From: Bin87 sp965261925
GTDB lineage: Bacteria > Chloroflexota > Dehalococcoidia > Lucifugimonadales > UBA3495
Direction: 5' to 3'
Assembly: GCA_965261925.1 (NCBI GenBank)
Contig: OZ253486.1
Span: 4,216,001-4,280,000, forward strand
Length of the DNA stretch: 64,000 nucleotides
Below are positions 15,733 through 24,596 of the stretch, piece by piece (position 1 is the stretch's first letter; each line of letters starts with the position of its first letter). Under the pieces are notes generated by a model. That model saw only the letters and a list, made by a program, of their open reading frames with translations, did no database searches and was not told where the DNA came from. A program made the translations under genes and the position numbers.

Positions 15733-17298
15733 ATGACAGTCCACAGCAACTCACCTGCTGGCCGGGTGATAATGGTCCAGGGTACCGCGTCCCACGTTGG
15801 CAAGAGCGTGTTGGTATCGGCGCTGTGCCGCATCTTCCGCCAGGACGGGCTGCGTGTTGCGCCGTTCAAGGCGCAGAACATGTCCAACAACTCATACGTC
15901 ACCCCTGACGGTGGCGAAATCGGTCGCGCTCAGGCCGTTCAGGCCGAGGCTGCCGGTGTTGAAGCGCGCGTGGAAATGAACCCCGTCCTGCTCAAACCGG
16001 AAGCGGACAGTCACGCCCAAGTGGTGTTGATGGGGCGTCCGCTAACCTCCGCCCGGGCGCGTGACTATTTTGACCTGAAAGCCACCCTCTGGGAATCGGT
16101 AGCCAGTTCCCTGGACCTCCTCCGGAGCCAGCACGACGTGGTGGTCATCGAAGGGGCGGGCAGCCCGGCAGAGATCAACCTGAAGGCGACCGAAATCGTC
16201 AATATGCGCGTCGCGCTTCACGCCACCGCACCGGTACTGCTCTGCGGCGACATTGACCGGGGCGGGGTGTTCGCGTCGTTGGTGGGCACATTGCAACTCC
16301 TGGACGAAGCGGAGCGGGACCGGGTGAAAGGGCTGCTGATCAACAAGTTCCGCGGCGACGCGTCGCTGCTGACCGACGGTCTGACTTGGCTGGAAAACTA
16401 CACGGGCAAACCGGTGGCCGGGGTCATCCATCACTTCCGGGACATCCACATTCCCGAAGAGGATTCGGTGGCGCTGGACTTCACACCACCGCACGCCTCT
16501 TCACCCGACGTTTTAGATGTCGCAGTGGTCCAGGTCCCACACATCTCAAACTTCGACGACTTCGACCCCCTGGCGCGGGAGCCGGGGGTGTCGCTGCGGT
16601 ACGTGCAGAGCGGCGATCGGCTGGGTCAGCCGGACCTGGTGATACTGCCGGGGAGCAAGACGACCATCCCCGACCTGATGTGGATGGAGCGACAGGGGTT
16701 GTCCCAGGCCGTGGTGAGAGCCATCGACCACGGTTCCGCAGTCATCGGCATTTGCGGCGGATACCAGATGTTGGGGAAGACCCTGTTGGACCCGGACCGC
16801 ATCGAGTCTGACATCGGAGCGGCGGACGGTTTGGGCCTGCTTCCCCTGATAACCACGTTCGCCGGAACCAAAGAGACCCACCGGGTGGAGGCGACCGTGC
16901 GGCAAGAGGCGTCTGCGCCCGGGCACCTGATGTCCGGCGCCGTTGGAGAGCCGGTGATTGGGTACGAGATACACATGGGGCAAACTTCGGGGGAGGGTGT
17001 CATACCCGCGTTCAACGTGGTCGACCGGGCCGACGCGGCCGTCACGTCAGCGACGGCGTTTGACGGCGCCCTGGATGCCAATGGGCGCGTGATGGGAACG
17101 TACATCCACGGACTGTTTCACAACGCCGGCGTTCGGCGCGCGATCCTGGGAGAACTGGCACGCCGCAAAGGCGTTGGCCTGCCGGAAGGCGTGGATGTGA
17201 CCCGCGACCGCGAGTATGACCGGCTCGCCGACTGGGTACGCGACAGCCTGAGAATGGACCTGATCTACGACATGGTTGGGATGACGCCAGCGCTATGA
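15733..17298 (+). CDS. cobQ: Cobyric acid synthase
   Basis: It amidates side chains b, d, e and g of adenosylcobyrinic acid a,c-diamide using glutamine and ATP. The N-terminal P-loop-like motif MVQGTASHVGKSVLVSALCR and PFKAQNMSNNS are diagnostic. The C-terminal class I glutamine amidotransferase has GICGGYQMLGKTL with the nucleophilic Cys and MGTYIHGLFHN with the catalytic His. The 521 residues are normal. Its stop overlaps the cobU start in ATGA. I looked for a cobalamin riboswitch in the 140 bases upstream and saw none. Confidence 0.95.
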   Translation: MTVHSNSPAGRVIMVQGTASHVGKSVLVSALCRIFRQDGLRVAPFKAQNMSNNSYVTPDGGEIGRAQAVQAEAAGVEARVEMNPVLLKPEADSHAQVVLMGRPLTSARARDYFDLKATLWESVASSLDLLRSQHDVVVIEGAGSPAEINLKATEIVNMRVALHATAPVLLCGDIDRGGVFASLVGTLQLLDEAERDRVKGLLINKFRGDASLLTDGLTWLENYTGKPVAGVIHHFRDIHIPEEDSVALDFTPPHASSPDVLDVAVVQVPHISNFDDFDPLAREPGVSLRYVQSGDRLGQPDLVILPGSKTTIPDLMWMERQGLSQAVVRAIDHGSAVIGICGGYQMLGKTLLDPDRIESDIGAADGLGLLPLITTFAGTKETHRVEATVRQEASAPGHLMSGAVGEPVIGYEIHMGQTSGEGVIPAFNVVDRADAAVTSATAFDGALDANGRVMGTYIHGLFHNAGVRRAILGELARRKGVGLPEGVDVTRDREYDRLADWVRDSLRMDLIYDMVGMTPAL

Positions 17299-17855
17299 GC
17301 TCGATACATCTGGTATTGGGCGGCATACGTTCGGGGAAAAGCGCGTACGCGGAACGGTTAGCAGCTGAGATCGCCGGATGTGAGCCGGTGCTGTACGTGG
17401 CGACCGGTGTTGCGGTAGATCGGGAGATGGAGGAGCGCATCCAGCGACACCAAGAGCGTCGTCCCTCTAACTGGCACACCCTGGAGGCGCCGCTCAACCC
17501 GGTGGGCGGGCTGCAGGGTCAGACGGCCCGACCTCGCATCCTGTTGCTCGACTCCGTGGACGTATGGGTGTCCAATCTGATGTTGGAACACGAGGGTACC
17601 TCGCGCCTGGAGTTGGAGGCACGAATTGTGGGCGCGGTGCGGCGGTTTGTGGCATGCGTGCAGGAGAGCGATGGCGAAGCGGTGATAGTCAGCAGCGAAG
17701 TCGGGCACTCGTTGATAGCCACGTCACCAATGGGCCGCCAGTTCCAGGATCTGCTGGGCACGGTAAACCAGGCAGTGGCAGAGGCGGCGGACAAGGTCAC
17801 GATGGTAATCGCGGGGTTGCCGGTTCCGATCAAGCCCCTGGGGACCTTTCCCTAG
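17295..17855 (+). CDS. cobU: Adenosylcobinamide kinase / adenosylcobinamide-phosphate guanylyltransferase
   Basis: The bifunctional enzyme phosphorylates adenosylcobinamide and then adds GMP in nucleotide loop assembly. LVLGGIRSGKSAYAERLA is the P-loop, LYVATGVAVDREMEERI and RHQERRPSNWHTLEAP are family signatures, including the guanylylated His region. The 186 residues match CobU. It overlaps cobQ by four bases and precedes the threonine-kinase-like gene, forming a cobalamin assembly operon. Confidence 0.94.
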   Translation: MSSIHLVLGGIRSGKSAYAERLAAEIAGCEPVLYVATGVAVDREMEERIQRHQERRPSNWHTLEAPLNPVGGLQGQTARPRILLLDSVDVWVSNLMLEHEGTSRLELEARIVGAVRRFVACVQESDGEAVIVSSEVGHSLIATSPMGRQFQDLLGTVNQAVAEAADKVTMVIAGLPVPIKPLGTFP

Positions 17856-17892
17856 CCGGCTGTCGGTGCGGGCAGGGCAACACGCTGGCGCG

Positions 17893-18807
17893 ATGGCTGA
17901 CGAGACGCTGGGAACGGCCTCGACTCTGGCCCCGGGGACCTGCGGCGAACTGGTGCAGGGAATGAAGGACGGGTTGGACTTCCTGGTCACCTGCCCAATC
18001 AACCAGTTTTCGCGGGCGACGGTGACGTTGACGGTTTCTTGCGGCACGTCACCTGACGATTGCGTGCGAGGGATCGACCATCTTCCGAAAACCCGGCAGG
18101 CGGTGGCTGCCGCGCTGGAACGGCTGCGACATTGCCTGCCTGCTTCGGCTCTGGTAGCGGATGTCGCGGTGGCCAATCCCATCTCGGCGGGCAAGGGCAT
18201 GGGGAGCAGCAGCGCCGACATCACCGCCGCGGTGAGCGCCACCGGCAAAGCCGCGGGCGTCCATTTTTCGCCGGACACCATTGCAAAAATCGCCCTGGCG
18301 GTGGAACCGACCGACGGGGTGATGTTTCCCGGCATCGCGATGTTCGATCATCGCCGAGGCAAAGTCGTCGATCTGTTGGGCGATCCCCCGCCGATGGAAG
18401 TGATAGTCATTGACCGGGGCGGGCAGGTGGACACCTTGGAGTTCAACCGGGTCGATCGCGGGGAGCATTGGCTTTCGGTCACCGACGCGACGAATGAGGC
18501 TCTGGAACTGGTGCGAGAGGGTATCCGTCGCAGCAACCCGGATCTGGTGGGACGCGGCGCTACCATCAGCGCACACGCTGGACGACCAGACGCCGCCGCT
18601 CCCTGGGTGGAACAGGCATCGCATTTTGCAGCGGAAATCGGCGCGGTGGGTGTAAACGTGGCCCACAGCGGGACCGTGGTAGGGGTCTTGCTGAACGCTC
18701 GAAAACGGCAGAGCAAGCCGGCGTACCGGGAGGCACAACGGGAGTTTGCGGCCGCGGCGAGCGTGCAGCACTTTCGGATTATTGGCGGGGGAGTGCGGGC
18801 AGGTTGA
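17893..18807 (+). CDS. GHMP kinase, probable L-threonine kinase for cobalamin side chain (PduX-like)
   Basis: PduX makes L-threonine O-3-phosphate, the precursor of the aminopropanol linker of cobalamin. The protein has STLAPGTCGELVQG and LVTCPINQFS at the N terminus, as in PduX, then the GHMP ATP loop NPISAGKGMGSSSADITAA, and VNVAHSGTVVGVLL near the C terminus. I start at ATG 17893; GTG 17866 would add nine residues, and neither has a good ribosome binding site. Position directly after cobQ-cobU supports the assignment. No cobD decarboxylase or cbiB is in the window. Confidence 0.85.
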   Translation: MADETLGTASTLAPGTCGELVQGMKDGLDFLVTCPINQFSRATVTLTVSCGTSPDDCVRGIDHLPKTRQAVAAALERLRHCLPASALVADVAVANPISAGKGMGSSSADITAAVSATGKAAGVHFSPDTIAKIALAVEPTDGVMFPGIAMFDHRRGKVVDLLGDPPPMEVIVIDRGGQVDTLEFNRVDRGEHWLSVTDATNEALELVREGIRRSNPDLVGRGATISAHAGRPDAAAPWVEQASHFAAEIGAVGVNVAHSGTVVGVLLNARKRQSKPAYREAQREFAAAASVQHFRIIGGGVRAG

Positions 18808-18830
18808 TCTGGAAAGACCCAGGTCTTGCC

Positions 18831-19718
18831 CTATTTGGGTTGGTCACAAAACAGGAACTGACCAGCGTAGCCCGCGTATCTCCCAAAATGCTGCTGGGCC
18901 CATTGGACCGTCGCGGCATATTGTCCGTTGCTGATACTACCTGAATGTCCTCGCATGGGACATTCGGTCCATCTCGCTAGCGCGCGACCTATGTGCACGT
19001 CCACTGGGAACGCATCCAGCTTGTCCAACGAAAACAAAGCAATGCAATCAGCGATTTTGTTTCCCACACCTGCGCACTTCATCAACTCGCGTTTAACCGA
19101 CGCATACGGCTGCGACCCGAAGGCAGCCAAATCCAACTCACCCGCGAGCACGCGCTCAGCCGCGGCAACGATGTCAGGCGCTCGCTTCAATCCCAGATTA
19201 AGTTGGAGCATACGATCCGATACATTTTCGTGTGACATCAATTGCTGTGGCTCCGGGAAGCGGTTTCGCGCTTCCCCGGCAAGGTGCGCTGGCTCTCCAA
19301 ATTCGGCGGAGATTTTTTCGACGATATTGCTAATTTGGGCGATGTTGTTATTCGCGGAGCTGATGTACGCGACCAGGCTTTCCCATGGATCCTGTCGCAA
19401 AAGGCGCATTCCCCAATACCGGTCCACCAGTTCAGCGATATGCGGATCCCGAGCAATGTCGTCATAGATACCCAGGATGTCTTGATCCTCCCGGAAATAC
19501 CGCTTTAGCGTCTCATCGTCAGCATCGGTCGCGTCCTTCTCTCCGCCAGGTCCGCCGATCCGGTACGCAATTCCGAGGTCGGTTTGTTGAAGGCGGATCA
19601 GGTTGGAACCCACGAAGCCAGAAGCCCAGCCGTCGTTCCTCTCTTGCCAACGAAACGCCTGACCCATAGTGAGGCTCAGACTCAAATTCAAAGGTTGCTT
19701 GATTTCAATCTCTCGCAT
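18831..19718 (-). CDS. OGG1-family 8-oxoguanine DNA glycosylase/AP lyase (copy 1)
   Basis: It excises 8-oxoguanine and cleaves the abasic site. The N-terminal OGG_N domain has TMGQAFRWQER. The HhH-GPD core has CAGVGNKIADCIALFSLDK and AFPVDVHIGRALARW, giving catalytic Lys221 and Asp240. ISSANNNIAQI aligns with the human N149-N151 loop, but the position of Arg154 (which reads the opposite C) is Gln. Length 295 is typical of bacterial OGG. A paralog follows 12 bases downstream. The C terminus lengthens to a QQHFGRYAGYAGQFLF end shared with copy 2. Confidence 0.88.
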   Translation of the reverse strand: MREIEIKQPLNLSLSLTMGQAFRWQERNDGWASGFVGSNLIRLQQTDLGIAYRIGGPGGEKDATDADDETLKRYFREDQDILGIYDDIARDPHIAELVDRYWGMRLLRQDPWESLVAYISSANNNIAQISNIVEKISAEFGEPAHLAGEARNRFPEPQQLMSHENVSDRMLQLNLGLKRAPDIVAAAERVLAGELDLAAFGSQPYASVKRELMKCAGVGNKIADCIALFSLDKLDAFPVDVHIGRALARWTECPMRGHSGSISNGQYAATVQWAQQHFGRYAGYAGQFLFCDQPK

Positions 19719-19730
19719 CGTTATGTCCTT

Positions 19731-20585
19731 TTATCTACCCTCGCGGCGGCGGGCGTGGAATAGGTACTGTTGAGAGTAGCCGGCGTATTGCCCGAAGTGC
19801 TCCTGGGCCCACTCGACCAATGCCTTGTCCGGCGGCTTCTTTTGCATGGGGAAATACCATTCGGCCAGGGCGCGGCGTACCCAGACATCGACCGGGAACG
19901 CTTCCAGCTTTTCCAAGGAGAACACCGCAATGCAGTCGGCGATCTTGGCGCCGATGCCGTAGCACTCCATCAGCTTGGACTTGGTTTCCGGGTAGGGCAG
20001 TCGGACCAGTTCGTCCAGGTCAAGCTCGCCGTCGCAGACCCTTCGAGCCGCCGCCACGACGTATGGAGCGCGAAACCCCAGGCCCAATTCCCGGAGAAAA
20101 CCTTCCCCCGCGGACGCCAACTGCTCGGCGGACGCGAAAGTGTGTCGAACCTCTCCGTCCAGTTCCAGCGGGCTCCCGAGGCTGTCCGCCATAGCCTCCA
20201 TGTTCTGGTGTATGCGGGGGATGTTCGACGTGGCGGAGCAGATGAACGCGACCGTGCACTCCCACGGAGCCTGGCGCAGGATACGGAGGCCCGGATAGCG
20301 GGACACCGTTTCCGATACTCGCCGGTCGCGGCAAATATCGGCGTATATCGCGCCGATGTCGTCGTCGAGACGGAAATAGGAACGCAGCAGGCCGGCCAGA
20401 GCTTCCGGGTCCGCAGCGGCGTCGGCAACGCGATACTCCACTCCATTGGATTTCTGCCGGATGTGGATCAGGCAGGGACCCAATACGCCGGAATACCAGC
20501 CGTCGCCCAGATCTTTCCAACGATGGGCCTGCCCGCTTTCGAGGCTCTCGGCCAGGTCGAAAGGCTGATCTATGGTCAGTTGCAC
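19731..20585 (-). CDS. OGG1-family DNA glycosylase/AP lyase (copy 2)
   Basis: A 284-residue paralog of the adjacent gene, with SGQAHRWKDLGDGW in the OGG_N domain, catalytic Lys214 in YGIGAKIADCIAVFSLEK and Asp233 in AFPVDVWVRRAL, and an EHFGQYAGYSQQYLFH C terminus. The loop ICSATSNIPRI keeps the Arg154 equivalent but has Thr and Ser where human OGG1 has Asn149 and Asn150. It therefore differs from copy 1 at exactly complementary lesion-recognition positions. Together with copy 1 it forms a tandem duplication, probably with divided lesion or opposite-base preference. Confidence 0.87.
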   Translation of the reverse strand: MQLTIDQPFDLAESLESGQAHRWKDLGDGWYSGVLGPCLIHIRQKSNGVEYRVADAAADPEALAGLLRSYFRLDDDIGAIYADICRDRRVSETVSRYPGLRILRQAPWECTVAFICSATSNIPRIHQNMEAMADSLGSPLELDGEVRHTFASAEQLASAGEGFLRELGLGFRAPYVVAAARRVCDGELDLDELVRLPYPETKSKLMECYGIGAKIADCIAVFSLEKLEAFPVDVWVRRALAEWYFPMQKKPPDKALVEWAQEHFGQYAGYSQQYLFHARRREGR

Positions 20586-20633
20586 AGTCCGTTCCAGCTC
20601 CGCTAAACCCGCGCCCTCACACGATCGTGTTGC

Positions 20634-23477
20634 TCAGCCGGAAGCCGGGCGATCGAGTTGCAGCCAGCGGGCCGCTTGGTCGCCGACGCTGCTGACGCTG
20701 GATCGTTCCACCGTGCAGGGGGGCAGTGCATTGAGGAAGCGGTCGCCGTAGTTGGCCGTCTGGATCCGCCGGTCCAGGATGACCACCGCGCCCCGGTCCA
20801 CCTTGTTGCGGATGAGCCGGCCGAAACCCTGCCGGAAACGAAGCACCGCGGAAGGTACCTGGTACTCGTTGAACGGGTTGTTGAACAGGTTGCCCCTGGC
20901 TTTCACGATCGGGTCCGTAGGCACCGGGAAGGGCAGGCGACACAATAGCAGCCCGCGCAGAACACCGGACTCCATGTCCACCCCTTCCCAGAAACTGGCG
21001 GTGCCGAGCAGGACAGCGCGCGGGTCGGCGTGCAGCCGGTCGACCAGCTGTCGCGGGGTACCGTCAATTCCCTGAGCGAGGACGTTGATGCCCGACGCGC
21101 GCAGCGGCCCCCTAACCTGGAAAGAAGCTTCTCTCAAGGCGTTATGCGAAGTGAACAGCGCCATCAGGTGACCGTCCAATGACTGCGCCATATTGAGGAT
21201 CACCTGGGCAGTGCCCCGGGAGTGGTCCGCACCGCGACGGGGATCCGGTAGGTCGTCCGGCACCAGGAGCAGGGTGTTGCGCTGATAGTTGAACGGGCTG
21301 TCTACCAGGAGCTCGTCACAATCGTCAGGGAACCCCACGCGCTGGCGTAGGAAACCGAAATTGTTGTCCGTGGCCAGGGTAGCGCTGGTGAGAACCACGG
21401 TCTCCTTCTGCTGAAACAGCATTTCAGACAGAATAGGGCCCACGGAAAGCGGGGTGGAGTGCAGCGTGATGTTGCGCCGCACCATATCAATCCACTGGAT
21501 TTGTTCTTCATCGTACCGGCCGAAGACCGAAGCCAACCGATCATTCAACTCAGAGATCCCGTCGACGGCGCTGACGAGTTCGTTTCCCTGGCTGTCATCG
21601 GGAAGATCGAATATCCCCTGGTCGATGAACTTCCCGACATCTTTGAGACGGTTGATGCTCTCAGACATGAACGTCGAGAAAGATTCCCATTCGAGGACAG
21701 CGGATCCCCATTCCCGGCTTTGCCGCACTGGGAGTTCCAGGGATACCGGCTGGCGATCGTTTTCTCCCCTACTGTTGGATTGATAAAGGCGCGTGATGTT
21801 GCCCCACAGCTGTTGCCACGCCTGCAAGGCCTGGTTGCAGCTGGCCGTCGCGTTGGTGAGGCCATCGCGGGCTCGTCCGAGATTTTCGTCCTGCGGCGAC
21901 TGGCCGGCAATGGCAGTCAGTTGTCGGAACAGGCGGTAGACGCTGTCAAATTCCTGCGGCAGGACGTCCTCGGCTATTTCAAAGCCCAGCTGGCGGCTTG
22001 CCTCCTCCTCCAGGTGGTGCGCTTCGTCGACGATGAGATGTTGGTAATTCTGGAGAACGGTTCCGCCAACCGCCAAATCGGCCAGCAGCAGGGCGTGGTT
22101 CACCACGAGGATGTTGGCCGCTTCGGCTCGTTGCCTGGCCTGGCGAAGGAAGCAGGGGGCTCCGCCACGGAATGACTGGCAAACGCCCTGGTTATCGGCG
22201 CACATCCGCAACCAAGCGCGCTGGTCGCCGAAGCTCAGATTGAGGTCGGTTCGATCACCATCATCGGTGTCGTCCAACCAAACCGCGGTTTTGCCGAGCA
22301 CCCGGGCCTCATCTTCGTTCAGAGTGTCGGAAGTGCCCAGGCTCGTCCAACGGCGCAAGCACACGTAGTTGGAACGGCCTTTGAGTTGCGCGGCGCGAAC
22401 CGCTCCCGGCTCCAGGATGCCGGCCTCTTCCAGGATAGACACCACCGCAGGGATATCCTTGTCCATCAGTTGCTCCTGCAGACTGATGGTGTTGGTGGAA
22501 ATCACTACGCGGTGACCGTGAGTGGCTGAGTAAAGAACCGCCGGGAGCAGGTACGCGATGCTCTTGCCGATCCCAGTACCGCCTTCGACGATAAGCTTTC
22601 GGCCCTGGTAGATGGCGCGGGTGACCGCTTTCAGCATCTCGGCTTGCTGGGGCCGATTCTCAAAACCGGGGAAAGAGCTGGCGAACACCCCGTGGGGGGC
22701 CAGGAGGTCCTCTACCTGCTGCTCGGTAAGTTCACGGCGCACGGCGCTGCCGGATTGGTCACCGGTATCGCCCGAAAGCCGCTTGGCCAAGCTGTCAAGA
22801 TTCAACCCGTTGAGTCCGACTGCGCCGGGAGTTCCGGTCGCCGCGTTGGCGCCGGCGGCGTGGGGAACGAGGGCTTCCAGCAAGTCCGCGACTGGGGCGT
22901 TGGCCGCGCGGGCGGCGCGAGCTATGTAGCCAACTTTTGGCGCGGGATGGGTCGCAGCCATTCCCAGCAGGCGGTGGAAAACCAGGGCAGTTGTTTCGGC
23001 GTCGGCCACGGCACGGTGAGCCTGGCTGTGGTCAAGCTCGAGGTGCTTCGCCAGGGCGCTCAGATTGTATTCAGGCAGGGTGGGCAGGAATATCGAGGCC
23101 AGGTCCCAGGTGTTGTAGCTAGGGTTGGTCAGGTGCAATCCGTGGGATGACAGGAAAGAGATATCGAAGGCGATGTTGTGCCCGACTATGGGCAGGTCGC
23201 CGACGAACGTAGCGAACTGCGCCGCGATCTGCTGAAATCGGGGCGCCCGCTCGATTTGGGACGGGCTGATGGACGTGAGCTGCTGGATGAACGTGGGAAT
23301 CTGGCGGTCGGGGTTTACGAACGTTTGGTACCGTTCGGTAACCTGTCCACCCCTGAACTTGACTGCGCCCACCTCGATAATGGCATCGGCGTGCACATTC
23401 AGGCCGGTGGTCTCCAGGTCGACGGATACGAATTCGCGCTCGAAAATATCACTTTGAGGCAACAGCGTCGGGGTCAT
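20634..23477 (-). CDS. dinG: DnaQ-type 3'-5' exonuclease fused to DinG/XPD-type helicase
   Basis: The 947-residue protein joins an N-terminal DEDDh exonuclease (FVSVDLETTGL, IVGHNIAFDISFL, AHRAVADAETTALVF) to a superfamily 2 helicase. Walker A is VEGGTGIGKSIAYLLPAVL and Walker B is LIVDEAHHLEEEA. Four Cys between them (NYVC, RMCADN, GVCQSF, APCF) match the 4Fe-4S cluster of DinG/XPD. The late motifs FWEGVDMESG and FRQGFGRLIRN are intact. This is the Gram-positive style fusion; it probably resolves DNA structures or R-loops. It sits next to the OGG pair on the same strand, so a DNA repair grouping is plausible. Confidence 0.92.
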   Translation of the reverse strand: MTPTLLPQSDIFEREFVSVDLETTGLNVHADAIIEVGAVKFRGGQVTERYQTFVNPDRQIPTFIQQLTSISPSQIERAPRFQQIAAQFATFVGDLPIVGHNIAFDISFLSSHGLHLTNPSYNTWDLASIFLPTLPEYNLSALAKHLELDHSQAHRAVADAETTALVFHRLLGMAATHPAPKVGYIARAARAANAPVADLLEALVPHAAGANAATGTPGAVGLNGLNLDSLAKRLSGDTGDQSGSAVRRELTEQQVEDLLAPHGVFASSFPGFENRPQQAEMLKAVTRAIYQGRKLIVEGGTGIGKSIAYLLPAVLYSATHGHRVVISTNTISLQEQLMDKDIPAVVSILEEAGILEPGAVRAAQLKGRSNYVCLRRWTSLGTSDTLNEDEARVLGKTAVWLDDTDDGDRTDLNLSFGDQRAWLRMCADNQGVCQSFRGGAPCFLRQARQRAEAANILVVNHALLLADLAVGGTVLQNYQHLIVDEAHHLEEEASRQLGFEIAEDVLPQEFDSVYRLFRQLTAIAGQSPQDENLGRARDGLTNATASCNQALQAWQQLWGNITRLYQSNSRGENDRQPVSLELPVRQSREWGSAVLEWESFSTFMSESINRLKDVGKFIDQGIFDLPDDSQGNELVSAVDGISELNDRLASVFGRYDEEQIQWIDMVRRNITLHSTPLSVGPILSEMLFQQKETVVLTSATLATDNNFGFLRQRVGFPDDCDELLVDSPFNYQRNTLLLVPDDLPDPRRGADHSRGTAQVILNMAQSLDGHLMALFTSHNALREASFQVRGPLRASGINVLAQGIDGTPRQLVDRLHADPRAVLLGTASFWEGVDMESGVLRGLLLCRLPFPVPTDPIVKARGNLFNNPFNEYQVPSAVLRFRQGFGRLIRNKVDRGAVVILDRRIQTANYGDRFLNALPPCTVERSSVSSVGDQAARWLQLDRPASG

Positions 23478-23510
23478 CGCAATGCACTACCCTCTGGGTT
23501 GGGAACGTGA

Positions 23511-24215
23511 CTAAGACGAGCGCAACTGATACGGGCGCAGCGATCCCTGCCGGAGCCCTTCCAAAGGGCGAAAGTCTCCCGAGTGAAGCGCGGACAGGAA
23601 TTGAGCCTCGTCGAAGATTTCGTCAGGAAACTCGGTAACGAATTTACCCAATCCGTGGGTGCTGTGAGCGTCGCTGCCTCCGGTCACGGGAAGGTTCAGC
23701 AGGTGGGCGACCTCGGCGGCAAACCGGTTTTCGTCGTCCGACGTGCCGCCGTTGGCGACCTCGATGGCGTCGGCGAGTTGGAACACCGGATGTGTCATCG
23801 CCGAATCGGGGTCCTGCGGGATTGGCTCGTGAGGATCGGGATAGAGGTAGGGGCGGGTCCGGTGATGTTGACCCAAGACCCCGCGGAAGGGGTGGGCAGA
23901 TACTACGAAACCACCGGCAGCGTGGGCGGCCTTGCTCAACTCCTCGGCGCGATGGAACCCGCTCTGGTACCGGTCCACCCCGAAAGCGAGGATGTGCCCC
24001 ATGTCGGTGTCCGCTTCCATGGCGCGGATGAGCACGACATTATGCTTGGAGGCGAAGGCGGAAAACTCGTGCCGGTCCCAGGGACCGGCGTGCTCGGTGA
24101 TGCACAGGCCGCGCAATCCCAAACGTTCTGCCTCAAGGATGAGATCTTCGGGCGATAGGCTGGAATCTGCGCTGCCTTTGGTCGTATGAATGTGTAAGTC
24201 GAAAATGCGTGACAT
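23511..24215 (-). CDS. PHP-domain metal-dependent phosphoesterase
   Basis: The start at ATG 24215 places the metal-binding motif FDLHIHTTKGSADSS at the N terminus (the open frame extends 13 codons further). CITEHAG, VSAHPFRG and GGSDAHSTHGLGKF supply the further His/Asp metal ligands of PHP enzymes. The 234 residues fit the stand-alone PHP family acting on phosphate esters or nucleotides; some members are YciV-like nucleases. Substrate unknown. It follows the DinG fusion gene in the same direction with a 33-base gap. Confidence 0.85.
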   Translation of the reverse strand: MSRIFDLHIHTTKGSADSSLSPEDLILEAERLGLRGLCITEHAGPWDRHEFSAFASKHNVVLIRAMEADTDMGHILAFGVDRYQSGFHRAEELSKAAHAAGGFVVSAHPFRGVLGQHHRTRPYLYPDPHEPIPQDPDSAMTHPVFQLADAIEVANGGTSDDENRFAAEVAHLLNLPVTGGSDAHSTHGLGKFVTEFPDEIFDEAQFLSALHSGDFRPLEGLRQGSLRPYQLRSS

Positions 24216-24271
24216 AAGCCCTACCAGTCTATGCGTAGCCTGAAACGGCGTCAACGTTGCGGCGCCGTTCC

Positions 24272-24497
24272 CAGGGCAATCGCGTCTAAATTGAGTTTGG
24301 CGGAATAACAGCCGGCGCTGATAGGAAAAGGTATCTCGTTACTCGAAAATGCAGGTGGTGAGCTTTGCGACCGCCCATTTCGACGGTAACCGAGGCTGGC
24401 ATCGGCGCTCAAACGGTAATAAACCGTGGCCGACATCTGTGATACTAATACTTTGCATCGCTTGTTATGCCGAACACGATAAGACGCGATTGCCCTG
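24272..24497. mobile_element. 226-bp MITE-like element, copy 1
   Basis: Perfect 16-bp terminal inverted repeats (CAGGGCAATCGCGTCT at 24272-24287; its complement at 24482-24497) bound a 226-bp segment. It is flanked by a 9-bp direct repeat CGCCGTTCC (24263-24271 and 24498-24506), the mark of a target duplication. The interior has no substantial ORF. A second element of identical length and ends lies at 49441. The CAGGG ends and 9-10 bp duplications would fit mobilisation by an ISAs1- or IS4-like transposase, but none is in the window. It lies between divergent PHP and dehydrogenase genes. Confidence 0.85.
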
Positions 24498-24596
24498 CGC
24501 CGTTCCGAGGTGATGTCCCTCTCGAGGTGATGCCCCTCTGATAGAATGCGGGCGAATCCCTCGCTGGAGGGCCGATATTTCCAGGAGATGACAGAG

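Noticed and set aside
18814..18827. Hairpin AAGACC-CA-GGTCTT between pduX-like and OGG genes
   Set aside because: Only a 6-bp stem with a 2-base loop and no T run; too weak for a terminator call.
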